NCBI GenBank assembly: GCA_019695185.1
Contig: JAIBAN010000001.1
Coordinates: 124,001 to 188,000 of the forward strand
Reading direction: 5' to 3'
Source: Blastocatellia bacterium
Lineage (GTDB): Bacteria; Acidobacteriota; Blastocatellia; Chloracidobacteriales; Chloracidobacteriaceae
DNA length: 64,000 nt
The translations under genes and the position numbers were made by a program. The notes under the pieces are model-generated. The model was not told the DNA's origin. It was given only the letters and a program-made list of their open reading frames with translations, and made no database searches. Below are positions 9,133-16,379 of the stretch, piece by piece (positions within the stretch are counted from its first letter, which is position 1; every line of letters starts with the position of its first letter).

Positions 9133-9492
9133 TTAATCGTTGACCAATCCCTGTTCCAGTCGCTCCTGGTAATCAATCGTGTACTTGGCCCAGGGAATTG
9201 CTTCGAGGCGTTTGGGTGGAATCGGCTCGCCCGAACCCATGCAGATACCATAGGTGCCTTCTTCGATCCGGTCCAGTGCGTCTTCGACTTCGGAAAGCAA
9301 TTGCCGGTATTGCTCCATCTGGCGGGCAACCAGCTCCCGATTGGTGTAGGTGGCTGCCGCATCCAACGGGTCTTTGCCTTCCTCTTCACTATTATCTTCT
9401 TTGGGCTGACTGTCGAGATTGAGCGCGACGCTCAGTTCCTGTCTTTTGGCAAGTAATTTTTGTCGCTGTCGTTCGAGCAAATCCTGATCCAT
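9133..9492 (-). CDS. DksA/TraR-family protein with degenerate zinc finger
   Basis: 119 residues from the ATG at 9492, the usual size. The N-terminal half is a charged coiled coil (LLERQRQKLLAKRQELSV), and the C-terminal half carries the family signature EGTYGICMGSGEPIPPKRL followed by PWAKYTIDYQERL. In typical DksA four Cys bind zinc; here only the one in GICM remains and the others are Ser, Thr or Tyr-like substitutions. Family members act in the RNA polymerase secondary channel with ppGpp. Cys-poor DksA forms are known in other bacteria. A longer start at 9564 is possible but adds non-family sequence. No strong Shine-Dalgarno is seen. Confidence 0.85.
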   Translation of the reverse strand: MDQDLLERQRQKLLAKRQELSVALNLDSQPKEDNSEEEGKDPLDAAATYTNRELVARQMEQYRQLLSEVEDALDRIEEGTYGICMGSGEPIPPKRLEAIPWAKYTIDYQERLEQGLVND

Positions 9493-9606
9493 GTTACCAA
9501 ATTCGACTTTCTGTGGTGGAATTTCGGAAACCCGCAAAATAAAAACGACGTGCCGGTTTGTCAACTCTTTTAGGTATATGGTTTTGAGTCCGGCGGGCGG
9601 ATTCCA

Positions 9607-10626
9607 TCAAGAGTCCGGGCTTTTACAGGCTTCCAGGGCAGGAAGCAACTCGGGCTGCACCAAATCAATTTGATGGCCAATAAAAATGGCCTGATTTTGA
9701 AATCCTGGCGGCAAAGGGTACAAAAGCGGCTCAATGTCATAGCGGCCACAGGTGAAATTAAAGAGACACGGCCATTTTTCCCGCCGGAAATGAACAATCC
9801 CTTTGGCTCGATAGATAGCCGGAGGGATGGATTCCAGAAACTGTTCAAAAGCAGCACGTTCAAAGGGAACCGTGCTGGTGTAACTAAAAGCCGCAAGGTT
9901 GGCTTCCTGCAAGTGATTGCCTTTTTTGCGCCCGCCGCCTTTGTGTTCTGCGGCGCTTAGAAACCGTTCCAAAACCTGGGAGCCGTCCGGGGCGGAGGGT
10001 TGCGGGCTGACACTCTGATTTTTGAGTCGTTCCCGGAAACTGGCGGCACTGGTGGCAAACAGCACATCGGTTTCGAGTGCCCCCCGGATGGTTTCAACAA
10101 TCAAGGCGCGGGGATTGATTTTCCGCAGATTACGCCGGACCAGTCCGCGTTCGCGTGCGGTCACCAAATCGGTTTTGTTTAAGACCAGAAAATCCGCTGC
10201 TGCTGCCTGTTCCAATGTGACCTGGCTGGTCTGACAGGCGGTAAAGAAATTGGCGGCGTCAATCACCGTCACGCAGGCATCCACCCGCAGGCCGCAGGCA
10301 TAGACCTCATCCACCAACGGTGTCACTTCGGCGGCTCCGGTTGTCTCAATGATGATGACGTGCGGATTGGCGGTTTCAATGATGGATTGAATGGCCGAAG
10401 CAAATTCCCGGTTGATGGTGCAGCAGATGCACCCATTGTTGAGTTCAATCATGCGCTCGACGTTGGCGCATTCGATGACCTTCCCATCAATGCCAAGGTC
10501 GGCCATCTCGTTGATGATGAGCGCCACCCGGCGACCTTCCAGCCCGTTGCGCAGCACGTGGCCGAGGAGCGTGGTTTTTCCGCTTCCTAAAAAACCGGTA
10601 ACAATGTTGACGGCAGGTCCGGACAT
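9607..10626 (-). CDS. CobW/COG0523-family GTP-binding metallochaperone-like protein
   Basis: 339 residues from the ATG at 10626. P-loop GFLGSGKT (residues 11-18), the metal-binding CICC motif in NNGCICCTI (66-69), ETTGAAEVTP and the guanine-specificity NKTD in LVLNKTDLV mark the G3E GTPase group. The C-terminal CobW_C part contains RAKGIVHF. Members deliver zinc, cobalt or iron to client enzymes. No Zur-like box or metalloenzyme neighbour indicates the metal here. A short basic stretch (HKGGGRKKGNH) lies in the linker. An AACCCTG array lies directly upstream of the start and no Shine-Dalgarno is visible. Confidence 0.9.
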   Translation of the reverse strand: MSGPAVNIVTGFLGSGKTTLLGHVLRNGLEGRRVALIINEMADLGIDGKVIECANVERMIELNNGCICCTINREFASAIQSIIETANPHVIIIETTGAAEVTPLVDEVYACGLRVDACVTVIDAANFFTACQTSQVTLEQAAAADFLVLNKTDLVTARERGLVRRNLRKINPRALIVETIRGALETDVLFATSAASFRERLKNQSVSPQPSAPDGSQVLERFLSAAEHKGGGRKKGNHLQEANLAAFSYTSTVPFERAAFEQFLESIPPAIYRAKGIVHFRREKWPCLFNFTCGRYDIEPLLYPLPPGFQNQAIFIGHQIDLVQPELLPALEACKSPDS

Positions 10627-10634
10627 GGAGTTCA

Positions 10635-10667
10635 AGGTTCAGGGTTTCGGGTTCAGGGTTCAGGGTT
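10635..10667. repeat. Short CAGGGTT-word array
   Basis: Four imperfect copies of TTCAGGG immediately upstream (on the minus strand) of the CobW-type gene. Same word as at 1071-1220, 1931-1967 and 43653-43998. No facing arm was found. Confidence 0.85.
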
Positions 10668-10716
10668 GGTGGGAATAGCCTGTGGAGGGGGTGGCTGTCA
10701 AGGCAGGCGGGTGGAA

Positions 10717-10762
10717 TTGATCAAAAGTGGTTTTGTGCCTACAATGTAAGCACGGTTACATT
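10717..10762 (+). promoter_or_regulatory. Predicted promoter and operator of the mazEF pair
   Basis: TTGATC (10717-10722), a 17-bp spacer and TACAAT (10740-10745) form a good sigma-70-type promoter. A perfect inverted repeat AATGTAA-(6)-TTACATT (10743-10762) overlaps the -10 region, where an AbrB-fold antitoxin would be expected to bind for autoregulation. The sequence is directly visible; the binding is inferred. Confidence 0.6.
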
Positions 10763-10785
10763 CTTTATTCTCAAAGAGGAGCGAT

Positions 10786-11043
10786 ATGCGAACCAAAATT
10801 GTCAAAATCGGTAACTCGCAAGGAATCCGCATTCCCAAAGTGTTGCTTGAACAAAGCCTGATGACAGATGAAGTTGAGCTTGAGGCCCAACCCCGGCAAA
10901 TTATCATCCGGCCTGTTCGTGAAGCGCGGTTTCAATGGACTGAAGCCTTTCAGGAAATGGCTCAAAACGGGGATGATGCTTTGCTTGATGAGGGAGAGGC
11001 AAGTCAAACGGCCTGGGATCGGGAGGAATGGGACTGGGCATGA
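10786..11043 (+). CDS. MazE-type antitoxin, AbrB/SpoVT fold
   Basis: 85 residues. The N-terminal swapped-hairpin DNA-binding domain is recognisable from TKIVKIGNSQGIRIPKVLLE; the acidic C-terminal tail (ALLDEGEASQTAWDREEWDW) is the expected toxin-neutralising part. AGAGGAG precedes the ATG. The stop overlaps the toxin start as ATGA, the usual antitoxin-first arrangement. The complex probably represses its own promoter through the inverted repeat upstream. The closest type is MazE/PemI. Confidence 0.9.
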   Translation: MRTKIVKIGNSQGIRIPKVLLEQSLMTDEVELEAQPRQIIIRPVREARFQWTEAFQEMAQNGDDALLDEGEASQTAWDREEWDWA

Positions 11044-11357
11044 AACGGTTTGACATTTATCTCGTGCATCTCGACCCAACTGTTGGAAGCGAGATTCAAA
11101 AAACCAGACCCTGTGTGATTATCTCACCTGATGAAATGAACCAGTACATCCGAACCGTGATTGTGGCTCCGCTGACAACCAGCAGCAAACTCTATCCAAC
11201 GAGAGTCACGTGCGAGTTTGATGGAAAAAAAGGATTAGTGGTGTTGGACCAGATTCGAACGGTTGATAAAACACGCCTCACCCAAAAACTTGGGGCGCTG
11301 AACTCCACGACACAAGGCGAAGTTTTAACTGTCCTGGCTGAAATGTTTGCTCCTTGA
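11040..11357 (+). CDS. MazF/PemK-type endoribonuclease toxin
   Basis: 105 residues from the ATG at 11040, typical of MazF. Motifs: IYLVHLDPTVGSEIQKTRPC with the catalytic Arg in KTRP, VIISPDEMN, VAPLTTS and the conserved LDQIRTVDKTRL. The family cuts mRNA at short sequence motifs when free of antitoxin. The upstream ATG at 11028 is rejected because it is only one base from GGGAGG. The 3' end borders a truncated copy of the next operon's genes, so the pair may be a recent arrival or the edge of a deletion. Confidence 0.93.
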   Translation: MKRFDIYLVHLDPTVGSEIQKTRPCVIISPDEMNQYIRTVIVAPLTTSSKLYPTRVTCEFDGKKGLVVLDQIRTVDKTRLTQKLGALNSTTQGEVLTVLAEMFAP

Positions 11358-11417
11358 AGCTGGTTCGGCCAGACCTTCGCTGCGGATGTGGAAACCGGGT
11401 TTGAGCGTGTTGTTCAT
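11325..11417 (-). pseudogene. Truncated fourth copy of the zinc-ribbon/PH membrane gene
   Basis: Nine bases after the stop of the third paralogue an ATG (11415-11417) begins a frame reading MNNTLKPGFHIRSEGLAEP. The segment KPGFHIRSEG is identical to residues 6-15 of the paralogue at 11427-12122; in the 30 bases compared I count 28 identical. Similarity stops before the first zinc-ribbon Cys, just short of the mazF stop codon, and the frame then runs antisense into mazF and ends after 30 codons. This is the remnant of a fourth tandem copy cut off at the mazEF boundary. Confidence 0.75.
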
Positions 11418-11426
11418 AAAGCCGAT

Positions 11427-12122
11427 TCATTTCCGCAACAGATGTTCACGAGCCAGTGATTCGACCATTCGGGCATTGTGAACCCCGTAAAATGTGATTT
11501 CGGGCAGAACTCGGCTTCTATGTCTTCGAAAACAGCGCACATTTCCTGAGCCATCCTCGTTGACTGAACACTGAATGTCACTGATTGTCCCAGCCGGAAT
11601 TTGTTTGACTCGGCGGGCGGCGGACTCGGAAATCCGGAGCAGTCGTTTATTGGTAATCGCGTAGATAATTTTTTCCGCTGCAAATCCCTCGAAAGCCGGG
11701 GCAATCATTTTGCCGCAGAAAATTCCGACCCAGAGGGAAACACCCACAAATACCGGAAACCCCTTTCGAAAGAGAAAGAACAAGGAAATAAAACCGGCAA
11801 ACAGCAACATTCCCAAAATGGCAATGCTGAGGCGTTTGGTTTTATGTGCATCGGCCACAAAGGGCTGGCTGACCCACAACACCTGTTCATGTTCGTCAAG
11901 CTGATGGCGCAATTCATTTCTGAGCCTTTCAGGCAATTGGCTGCTCTCAAGATGAATGCCTGCCGGGGCAATGAAAGAATTGAAAAAATCGTTTGGAAGC
12001 GTCTGGCACCGGCTGCAAATGCCTGTTTGTGGGTTGAACCGGTCGGTCTGGTGGCAGACTTCACAGCGTTCGGGACGGCCTTCGCTGCGAATGTGGAAAC
12101 CGGGTTTTACTGAGGTGGTCAT
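11427..12122 (-). CDS. Zinc-ribbon membrane protein with bacterial PH-like domain (paralogue 1)
   Basis: 231 residues. An N-terminal zinc ribbon has Cys at 20, 23, 36 and 39 (ERCEVCHQ...GICSRCQ). Next comes a segment ending in EHEQVLWVSQPF, two adjacent transmembrane helices (LSIAILGMLLFAGFISLFFL and the following FPVFVGVSLWVGIFCG) and a C-terminal part with YAITNKRLLRI, the signature of bacterial PH-like domains. The zinc ribbon should face the cytoplasm. One of three tandem paralogues in an operon. No function is known to me; membrane-associated binding or stress sensing are guesses. Confidence 0.75.
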   Translation of the reverse strand: MTTSVKPGFHIRSEGRPERCEVCHQTDRFNPQTGICSRCQTLPNDFFNSFIAPAGIHLESSQLPERLRNELRHQLDEHEQVLWVSQPFVADAHKTKRLSIAILGMLLFAGFISLFFLFRKGFPVFVGVSLWVGIFCGKMIAPAFEGFAAEKIIYAITNKRLLRISESAARRVKQIPAGTISDIQCSVNEDGSGNVRCFRRHRSRVLPEITFYGVHNARMVESLAREHLLRK

Positions 12123-12123
12123 A

Positions 12124-12822
12124 TCAGATTTGCGTTTTGGGGGAGGATTTTGGCCTTAAAAGCTGGTTGTAAATTACGGAAGCAACATATTGGGGGTTGA
12201 GAAGGCCGGTAAATCTGTCACCCGTGCGGTTCAATACAACGAATCCGGCACCGTTTATAGAAGTTCCAGGTCGAATCGTATCCAGGTTTTGTTGCCAAAC
12301 CGAATGAATTTCCGGTACAGGGTTGTTTTTGACGGTTATTGCCCGAAGATTGGTAATGGCATAAAGGACTGGCTGTGGCCCCACAATGGTTCCTTTGGCA
12401 ACCCAGGCAGACACAATCAAGGCCTGACTGACCAAAAACAAGAAGGTTGTTACGTCCGTACCAAGAGTTGGTTCTGCCGAGAAATCGAAGCCCAAATACA
12501 GCAAAACTCCAAACAAGCCTATCAAAAACCGTTTTTGTTTGGCCAGCGAGGAAAAGGTGTAAGCACGCCCGACCCACAACAGTCGCTCATCACCTGTCAA
12601 AGATTGCTCCAACATCAGTTTTAACTCAGGTGGAAAATCCAGGTTCAACAAATGCAGATTTCGAAGCTTTTGGGCTTCGGGAGCAAGCGGCACCAAAACT
12701 TTCTGGCATCGCCCGCAAACACCTGTTTGCTGGTCAAACTGGTCGGTTTGATGGCAGATTTCACAACGTTCAGGAAACCCTTGGCTGCGGATGCGGAAAC
12801 TGGAATTTACGGATTCAGTCAT
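12124..12822 (-). CDS. Zinc-ribbon membrane protein with bacterial PH-like domain (paralogue 2)
   Basis: 232 residues, same layout as its neighbours: zinc-ribbon Cys at 20, 23, 36 and 39, a GDERLLWVGRAY motif, two transmembrane helices (FLIGLFGVLLYLGFDF and TTFLFLVSQALIVSAWV) and YAITNLRAITV in the PH-like part. Outside the zinc ribbon and the YAxTNxR core the three copies are well diverged, so this is an old duplication. The stop lies one base before the next start, and the gene overlaps the preceding paralogue by four bases, so the operon is tightly coupled. Confidence 0.75.
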   Translation of the reverse strand: MTESVNSSFRIRSQGFPERCEICHQTDQFDQQTGVCGRCQKVLVPLAPEAQKLRNLHLLNLDFPPELKLMLEQSLTGDERLLWVGRAYTFSSLAKQKRFLIGLFGVLLYLGFDFSAEPTLGTDVTTFLFLVSQALIVSAWVAKGTIVGPQPVLYAITNLRAITVKNNPVPEIHSVWQQNLDTIRPGTSINGAGFVVLNRTGDRFTGLLNPQYVASVIYNQLLRPKSSPKTQI

Positions 12823-13508
12823 TGGGGTAACTCACTTCCGGGTAGAAGATGTTCACACACCAGACGCTTCACCTGTTCATGGTCATCAATACCAAAAAAA
12901 CCAAACCTTTTGGAATGCCTTTTGGTTTCAGGATTTTGAAAAATCAAGTCACCGCTCCCGTCTTCATTAAGGACGTGCCGGATGGAGTGCAGGGTTTCCA
13001 GTGTCTGGCAGGTGGTCCGGGTTTTCCAGACATCTTCAATGACCACCAACCGCTGATTGGTGACAGCGTAAACGGTATGCCGGGCTTTTTCCCAATCCCG
13101 CAGGGAGCTTCCTACCCAGTGGGCAACAAAAAACAACAGAAAGATGAACAATGGCAAAAGCGTCTCGTGCCGAACCTCTGCGAATCCCCACGAGAGAACC
13201 AGCACCATCGTCAGGATGGCGTTGATTCCCATATATTTCCAGGTTCGGCGGGAAATCCGATGCGGATTGGGCGTTCCAACCCAGAGCAACCATTCGTCTT
13301 CCGCGAGTTCTTCGGTTAAAACCTGCCGAAACTGTTCCGGAACCGCCACCTGTCGGGGATTGAGCAGTAACCGGGAGTCGTCCTGATAATTGCAGCGGTC
13401 ACATCTGCCGGTTTGGGGGTCAAACCGGTCTTTTTGGTGACAGACCTCGCAGCGTTCGGGAACCCCTTGGCTGCGGATGCGGAAACTGTGATTGACCGAA
13501 GAAGTCAT
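12819..13508 (-). CDS. Zinc-ribbon membrane protein with bacterial PH-like domain (paralogue 3)
   Basis: 229 residues with the same Cys spacing (20, 23, 36, 39), EDEWLLWVGTPNPH, two transmembrane helices (MGINAILTMVLVLSWGF and LLPLFIFLLFFVAHWVG) and YAVTNQRLVVI. The C-terminal part adds NPETKRHSKRFGFFGIDDHE. It overlaps the upstream membrane gene by four bases (ATGA) and the downstream paralogue by four, so all are probably made together and may form a hetero-oligomer. Confidence 0.75.
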   Translation of the reverse strand: MTSSVNHSFRIRSQGVPERCEVCHQKDRFDPQTGRCDRCNYQDDSRLLLNPRQVAVPEQFRQVLTEELAEDEWLLWVGTPNPHRISRRTWKYMGINAILTMVLVLSWGFAEVRHETLLPLFIFLLFFVAHWVGSSLRDWEKARHTVYAVTNQRLVVIEDVWKTRTTCQTLETLHSIRHVLNEDGSGDLIFQNPETKRHSKRFGFFGIDDHEQVKRLVCEHLLPGSELPQ

Positions 13509-14026
13509 GTCGTTTTCGAGCCTTGAAGGTCGAGTTTTGTGGGCAATGGTGTTTTCGCGGAACCGAGCCAGCGTTTCAGGTGTGGCAGAGTCCTTTGGCT
13601 TATAACCTGCAACAACGTGGCCAGGGCAAAGGTAAAAATAATGACGGCAAGAACCTGCTCAAACATCCTGAGCTTTTCCAGGGTGCTTCCCGAAAAGTAT
13701 TCGGCTGCGGTTTGTGGTTCCTCCAGCAGAAAACAAAGATTCCGATACCCATTCAAAACCCCTGCGCCGCTCACCAGAACTGCATAGCCCAATGCCAGCA
13801 GGTTCCGGGAACAGACGGCAATCGCTGCCCAGGCAAGGTACCAGGTACTGGTGCCCGGAGCCGGACAGGCGAACAATTTCATGCCTGCCATTTCAAGCTC
13901 GGTTAAGTGTTGTTGCCATAAAAACGAGATGGAAACAAAGGTAAACACCGTCAATCCGACCACAATCACTTTCGGGTGAACATAACGCCCCATGATGTGC
14001 AGTTTGCTTTGGTTCCGGTTGTTCAT
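13505..14026 (-). CDS. Multi-pass membrane protein heading the zinc-ribbon operon
   Basis: 173 residues from the ATG at 14026. Four hydrophobic segments are visible: VIVVGLTVFTFVSISFLW, WYLAWAAIAVCSRNLLALG (with YAVLVSGAGVLNG), and a last long one in QVLAVIIFTFALATLLQV. The second loop contains CPAPGTSTW. No family is recognised; the layout vaguely resembles DUF2975-like proteins. Its stop overlaps the first zinc-ribbon paralogue as ATGA, which ties it to that unit. The start could also be 14047 or 13993; 14026 has GGAGGG upstream. Confidence 0.65.
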   Translation of the reverse strand: MNNRNQSKLHIMGRYVHPKVIVVGLTVFTFVSISFLWQQHLTELEMAGMKLFACPAPGTSTWYLAWAAIAVCSRNLLALGYAVLVSGAGVLNGYRNLCFLLEEPQTAAEYFSGSTLEKLRMFEQVLAVIIFTFALATLLQVISQRTLPHLKRWLGSAKTPLPTKLDLQGSKTT

Positions 14027-14094
14027 AAAGAAATTAAGACCCTCCATTTGACAAAAGTATTTTACTCTTCCAAAAAAGGGCCGTCATTCGAAAT

Positions 14095-14139
14095 TCTCAG
14101 TCCTCAGTCCTCAGTCCTCAGTCCTCAGTCCTCAGTCCT
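14095..14139. repeat. TCAGTCC-word array overlapping the aminopeptidase stop codon
   Basis: Six copies of CTCAGTC in one orientation. Read on the minus strand (GGACTGA) the first copy supplies the final Asp codon and the TGA stop of the M1 aminopeptidase gene. The same word occurs at 19814-19866, 38887-38905 and 42593-42816. Confidence 0.9.
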
Positions 14140-16045
14140 TCGCTACGATTTCGTCCACTGCCGCCTGGGTAATCGGGTGGTAGCCGGAGCGGGCTTTCGC
14201 ATAAATGGCTTTGGCACGCATCTTTCCTTCCGGGGTTTTGACCAGTTCCTGGTACAGCGGGCGGACGTTGCGGCGACGGCCAATGGTCAAAAGGTAGGTT
14301 TCCAGTGCCGGATATGCCTTCTCATAGCGGTAGGCAATTGCAATCGTCAGCCATTCCAGTGCGATTTCGGCGTTGCCGGTTTCAGTCAGTTTGAAGGCTT
14401 GGTCGAGTTGGGTCAGTTGCTCCGGTTTGAGTTTGGGTTTGATAAAACGCAGGAAATGCACCCACTGTTGAGTGGACCAGTTTTTGGTGGGCAGTTGGAC
14501 GGCGGGCTGTTTTCCTTCCAGCCATGCTGTGGCAGCGGTTTCAACCTGGGCGAAGGCATCCGATTTGGGAACCGGGGCACTGGCCGGAAGTCCCGGCTGA
14601 TACATCCATTCTTTGAGCGGAATTTTGGCGGCCAGTCGGGGCTGCCGGTCCAACAGGTGCTGGTGGAGATAGGCTTCAAAATCCGCCGTGGTAATGCTTT
14701 TGAAGGCAAAATGGTCGAAATAGCCGCGCAAAAACCGGTCGAACTTTTGCCGCCCAAAGGTTTCCTCCAGTTGCCGCAACAAGAGCACGCCTTTTTCATA
14801 AGGCAGTTGGGTTTGTCCGTCTTCGGGGTCGCGGCCTTTAAGGTCAATGTGGAGGATTTCGTCACGGTCTTCAAACGCGTCCAGTTCCCGCTGTAAATCC
14901 TGGCGACCCAGCACGGCTTCCATTTCGGCCCGTTCGCGGCCATAGAGGGCTTCGACAATCCGGCGTTCCAGATAGGTGGTAAAGCCTTCGTTCAGCCAGA
15001 AATCGCTCCAGGTGGCATTGGTCACCAGATTTCCCGACCAGGAATGCGCCAGTTCATGCGAAATCAGCGAAACCAGGCTTTTGTCACCCGCCAGGATGGT
15101 CGGCGTGGCAAAGGTCATCATTGGGTTTTCCATTCCGCCAAAGGGAAAGCTGGGTGGCAGCACCAGGATGTCGTACCGTCCCCAGCGATAGGGGCCATAG
15201 AGTTTTTCTGTTGCGGTCATCATCTTTTCCGTGTCGGAAAATTCAAAGGCGGCTTTTTCCACGACCGAAGGTTCGGCATAGACCCCGGAACGTTTCCCCA
15301 GGGGGCGAAAATCAAGGTCCCCGACGGCCAACGCAATCAGATAGGGCGGGATGGGGCGGCGCAACTGAAAGCGGTAATCACCGTCCTTGACCGGTTTGTA
15401 CTCGTTTTCGGCGCTCATGACCGCCAGCAGGTTGCGCGGCGTCCGGATGCGGGCTGCATAGGTGATGCGCACCTGGGGTGAATCCTGGAGCGGAATCCAG
15501 GTTCGCGCATAAATCGGTTCCGATTGGGAGAAGAGAAACGGGTCTTTTTTCCCGGCGGTCTGGGCCGGTGTCAGCCATTGCAGTCCGGTTGCTGCGGGGC
15601 TGGATTGGTAAGAAATCCTGACATGCTTTGTTGTTTCCGCCACTTGTACCGTGAGCGGCGCGCCCAGGATGGGGTCGCTCGTTCCCAGTGAAAACGTTGT
15701 TTCGGTAAAGGATTTTCCGTCGGCGGATTGCTCGGCTTTGAAAATGGTGAGGGCTTTGGCATCCAGCACCAACGGGGCTTGGCGGTCGGCTCCAGTCCGT
15801 TCAATCGTCAAATCACAGGTGCCGGTCAGGATTTTTTTTTCAAAATCAACCGTCAGGTCAAGCGCCACATGCCGGACGCGCACGGCTTCGAGGTTGGCAT
15901 AGGAATGATGGTCTTGCCGGGAGGATTCCATAGCGGTTTTTTCCGATGTGGATGCTGGTGTCTGGGCCAACATTGTGCCAGACACAGGTGAAAACAGGAT
16001 GGCCAACAGACAGCCCAGGAAAACCCATGAAGAAAAACGTCTCAT
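14132..16045 (-). CDS. Exported M1-family zinc aminopeptidase, leukotriene-A4-hydrolase-like
   Basis: 637 residues from the ATG at 16045, with a signal peptide (WVFLGCLLAILFSPVSG) and GGAG upstream; a longer frame to 16381 starts inside repeat-rich noncoding DNA. Exopeptidase motif GGMEN at 303-307, zinc site HELAHSW with His330, Glu331 and His334, third ligand Glu353 in LNEGFTTY, and a C-terminal helical domain as in LTA4 hydrolase. It removes N-terminal residues from peptides, here probably in the periplasm. The stop codon and last residue come from a word array. Confidence 0.95.
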   Translation of the reverse strand: MRRFSSWVFLGCLLAILFSPVSGTMLAQTPASTSEKTAMESSRQDHHSYANLEAVRVRHVALDLTVDFEKKILTGTCDLTIERTGADRQAPLVLDAKALTIFKAEQSADGKSFTETTFSLGTSDPILGAPLTVQVAETTKHVRISYQSSPAATGLQWLTPAQTAGKKDPFLFSQSEPIYARTWIPLQDSPQVRITYAARIRTPRNLLAVMSAENEYKPVKDGDYRFQLRRPIPPYLIALAVGDLDFRPLGKRSGVYAEPSVVEKAAFEFSDTEKMMTATEKLYGPYRWGRYDILVLPPSFPFGGMENPMMTFATPTILAGDKSLVSLISHELAHSWSGNLVTNATWSDFWLNEGFTTYLERRIVEALYGRERAEMEAVLGRQDLQRELDAFEDRDEILHIDLKGRDPEDGQTQLPYEKGVLLLRQLEETFGRQKFDRFLRGYFDHFAFKSITTADFEAYLHQHLLDRQPRLAAKIPLKEWMYQPGLPASAPVPKSDAFAQVETAATAWLEGKQPAVQLPTKNWSTQQWVHFLRFIKPKLKPEQLTQLDQAFKLTETGNAEIALEWLTIAIAYRYEKAYPALETYLLTIGRRRNVRPLYQELVKTPEGKMRAKAIYAKARSGYHPITQAAVDEIVAKD

Positions 16046-16149
16046 GAAGAAAATGACTCCGGATTGTGGTGAGTTTGGTACAGGTGAAAAGGAAATCTCG
16101 GCACTATACGCATTTTCCCTGATGCCGTCATTGGCATTTGAGATTTCTT

Positions 16150-16284
16150 CATTTGCGATTTGCGATTTGCGATTTGCGATTTGAAAATCCCCCGGCCAGT
16201 TGAGACATTTTTGTTTCAAGGGAATGGGAATACCCCGTAGGCAACAATCGCAAATGGCAAATGGACAATCGCAAATGGCAAATG
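16150..16284. repeat. Inverted pair of ATTTGCG/CGCAAAT arrays
   Basis: ATTTGCG copies (16150-16183) face CGCAAATGG copies (16246-16284) around a core of about 60 bp. It lies in the 330-bp divergent gap between the aminopeptidase and the GAF kinase (16046-16379), so it sits where both promoters should be. I see nothing else in that gap. Related words occur at 22843-22896 and 51350-51391. Confidence 0.9.
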
Positions 16285-16379
16285 AGGAATTTGCTTGTTT
16301 GTCTTTGGTAAAAACACGATAATGTCGCAACGGATCCGACATCCCATCCTTGCCGGTCTTGAATCCAGACGCAGACCTC

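Noticed and set aside
14095-14896. Open frame starting in the TCAGTCC array (SPQSSVLSPQSS)
   Set aside because: It is antisense to the M1 aminopeptidase, and the first part is repeat-encoded.
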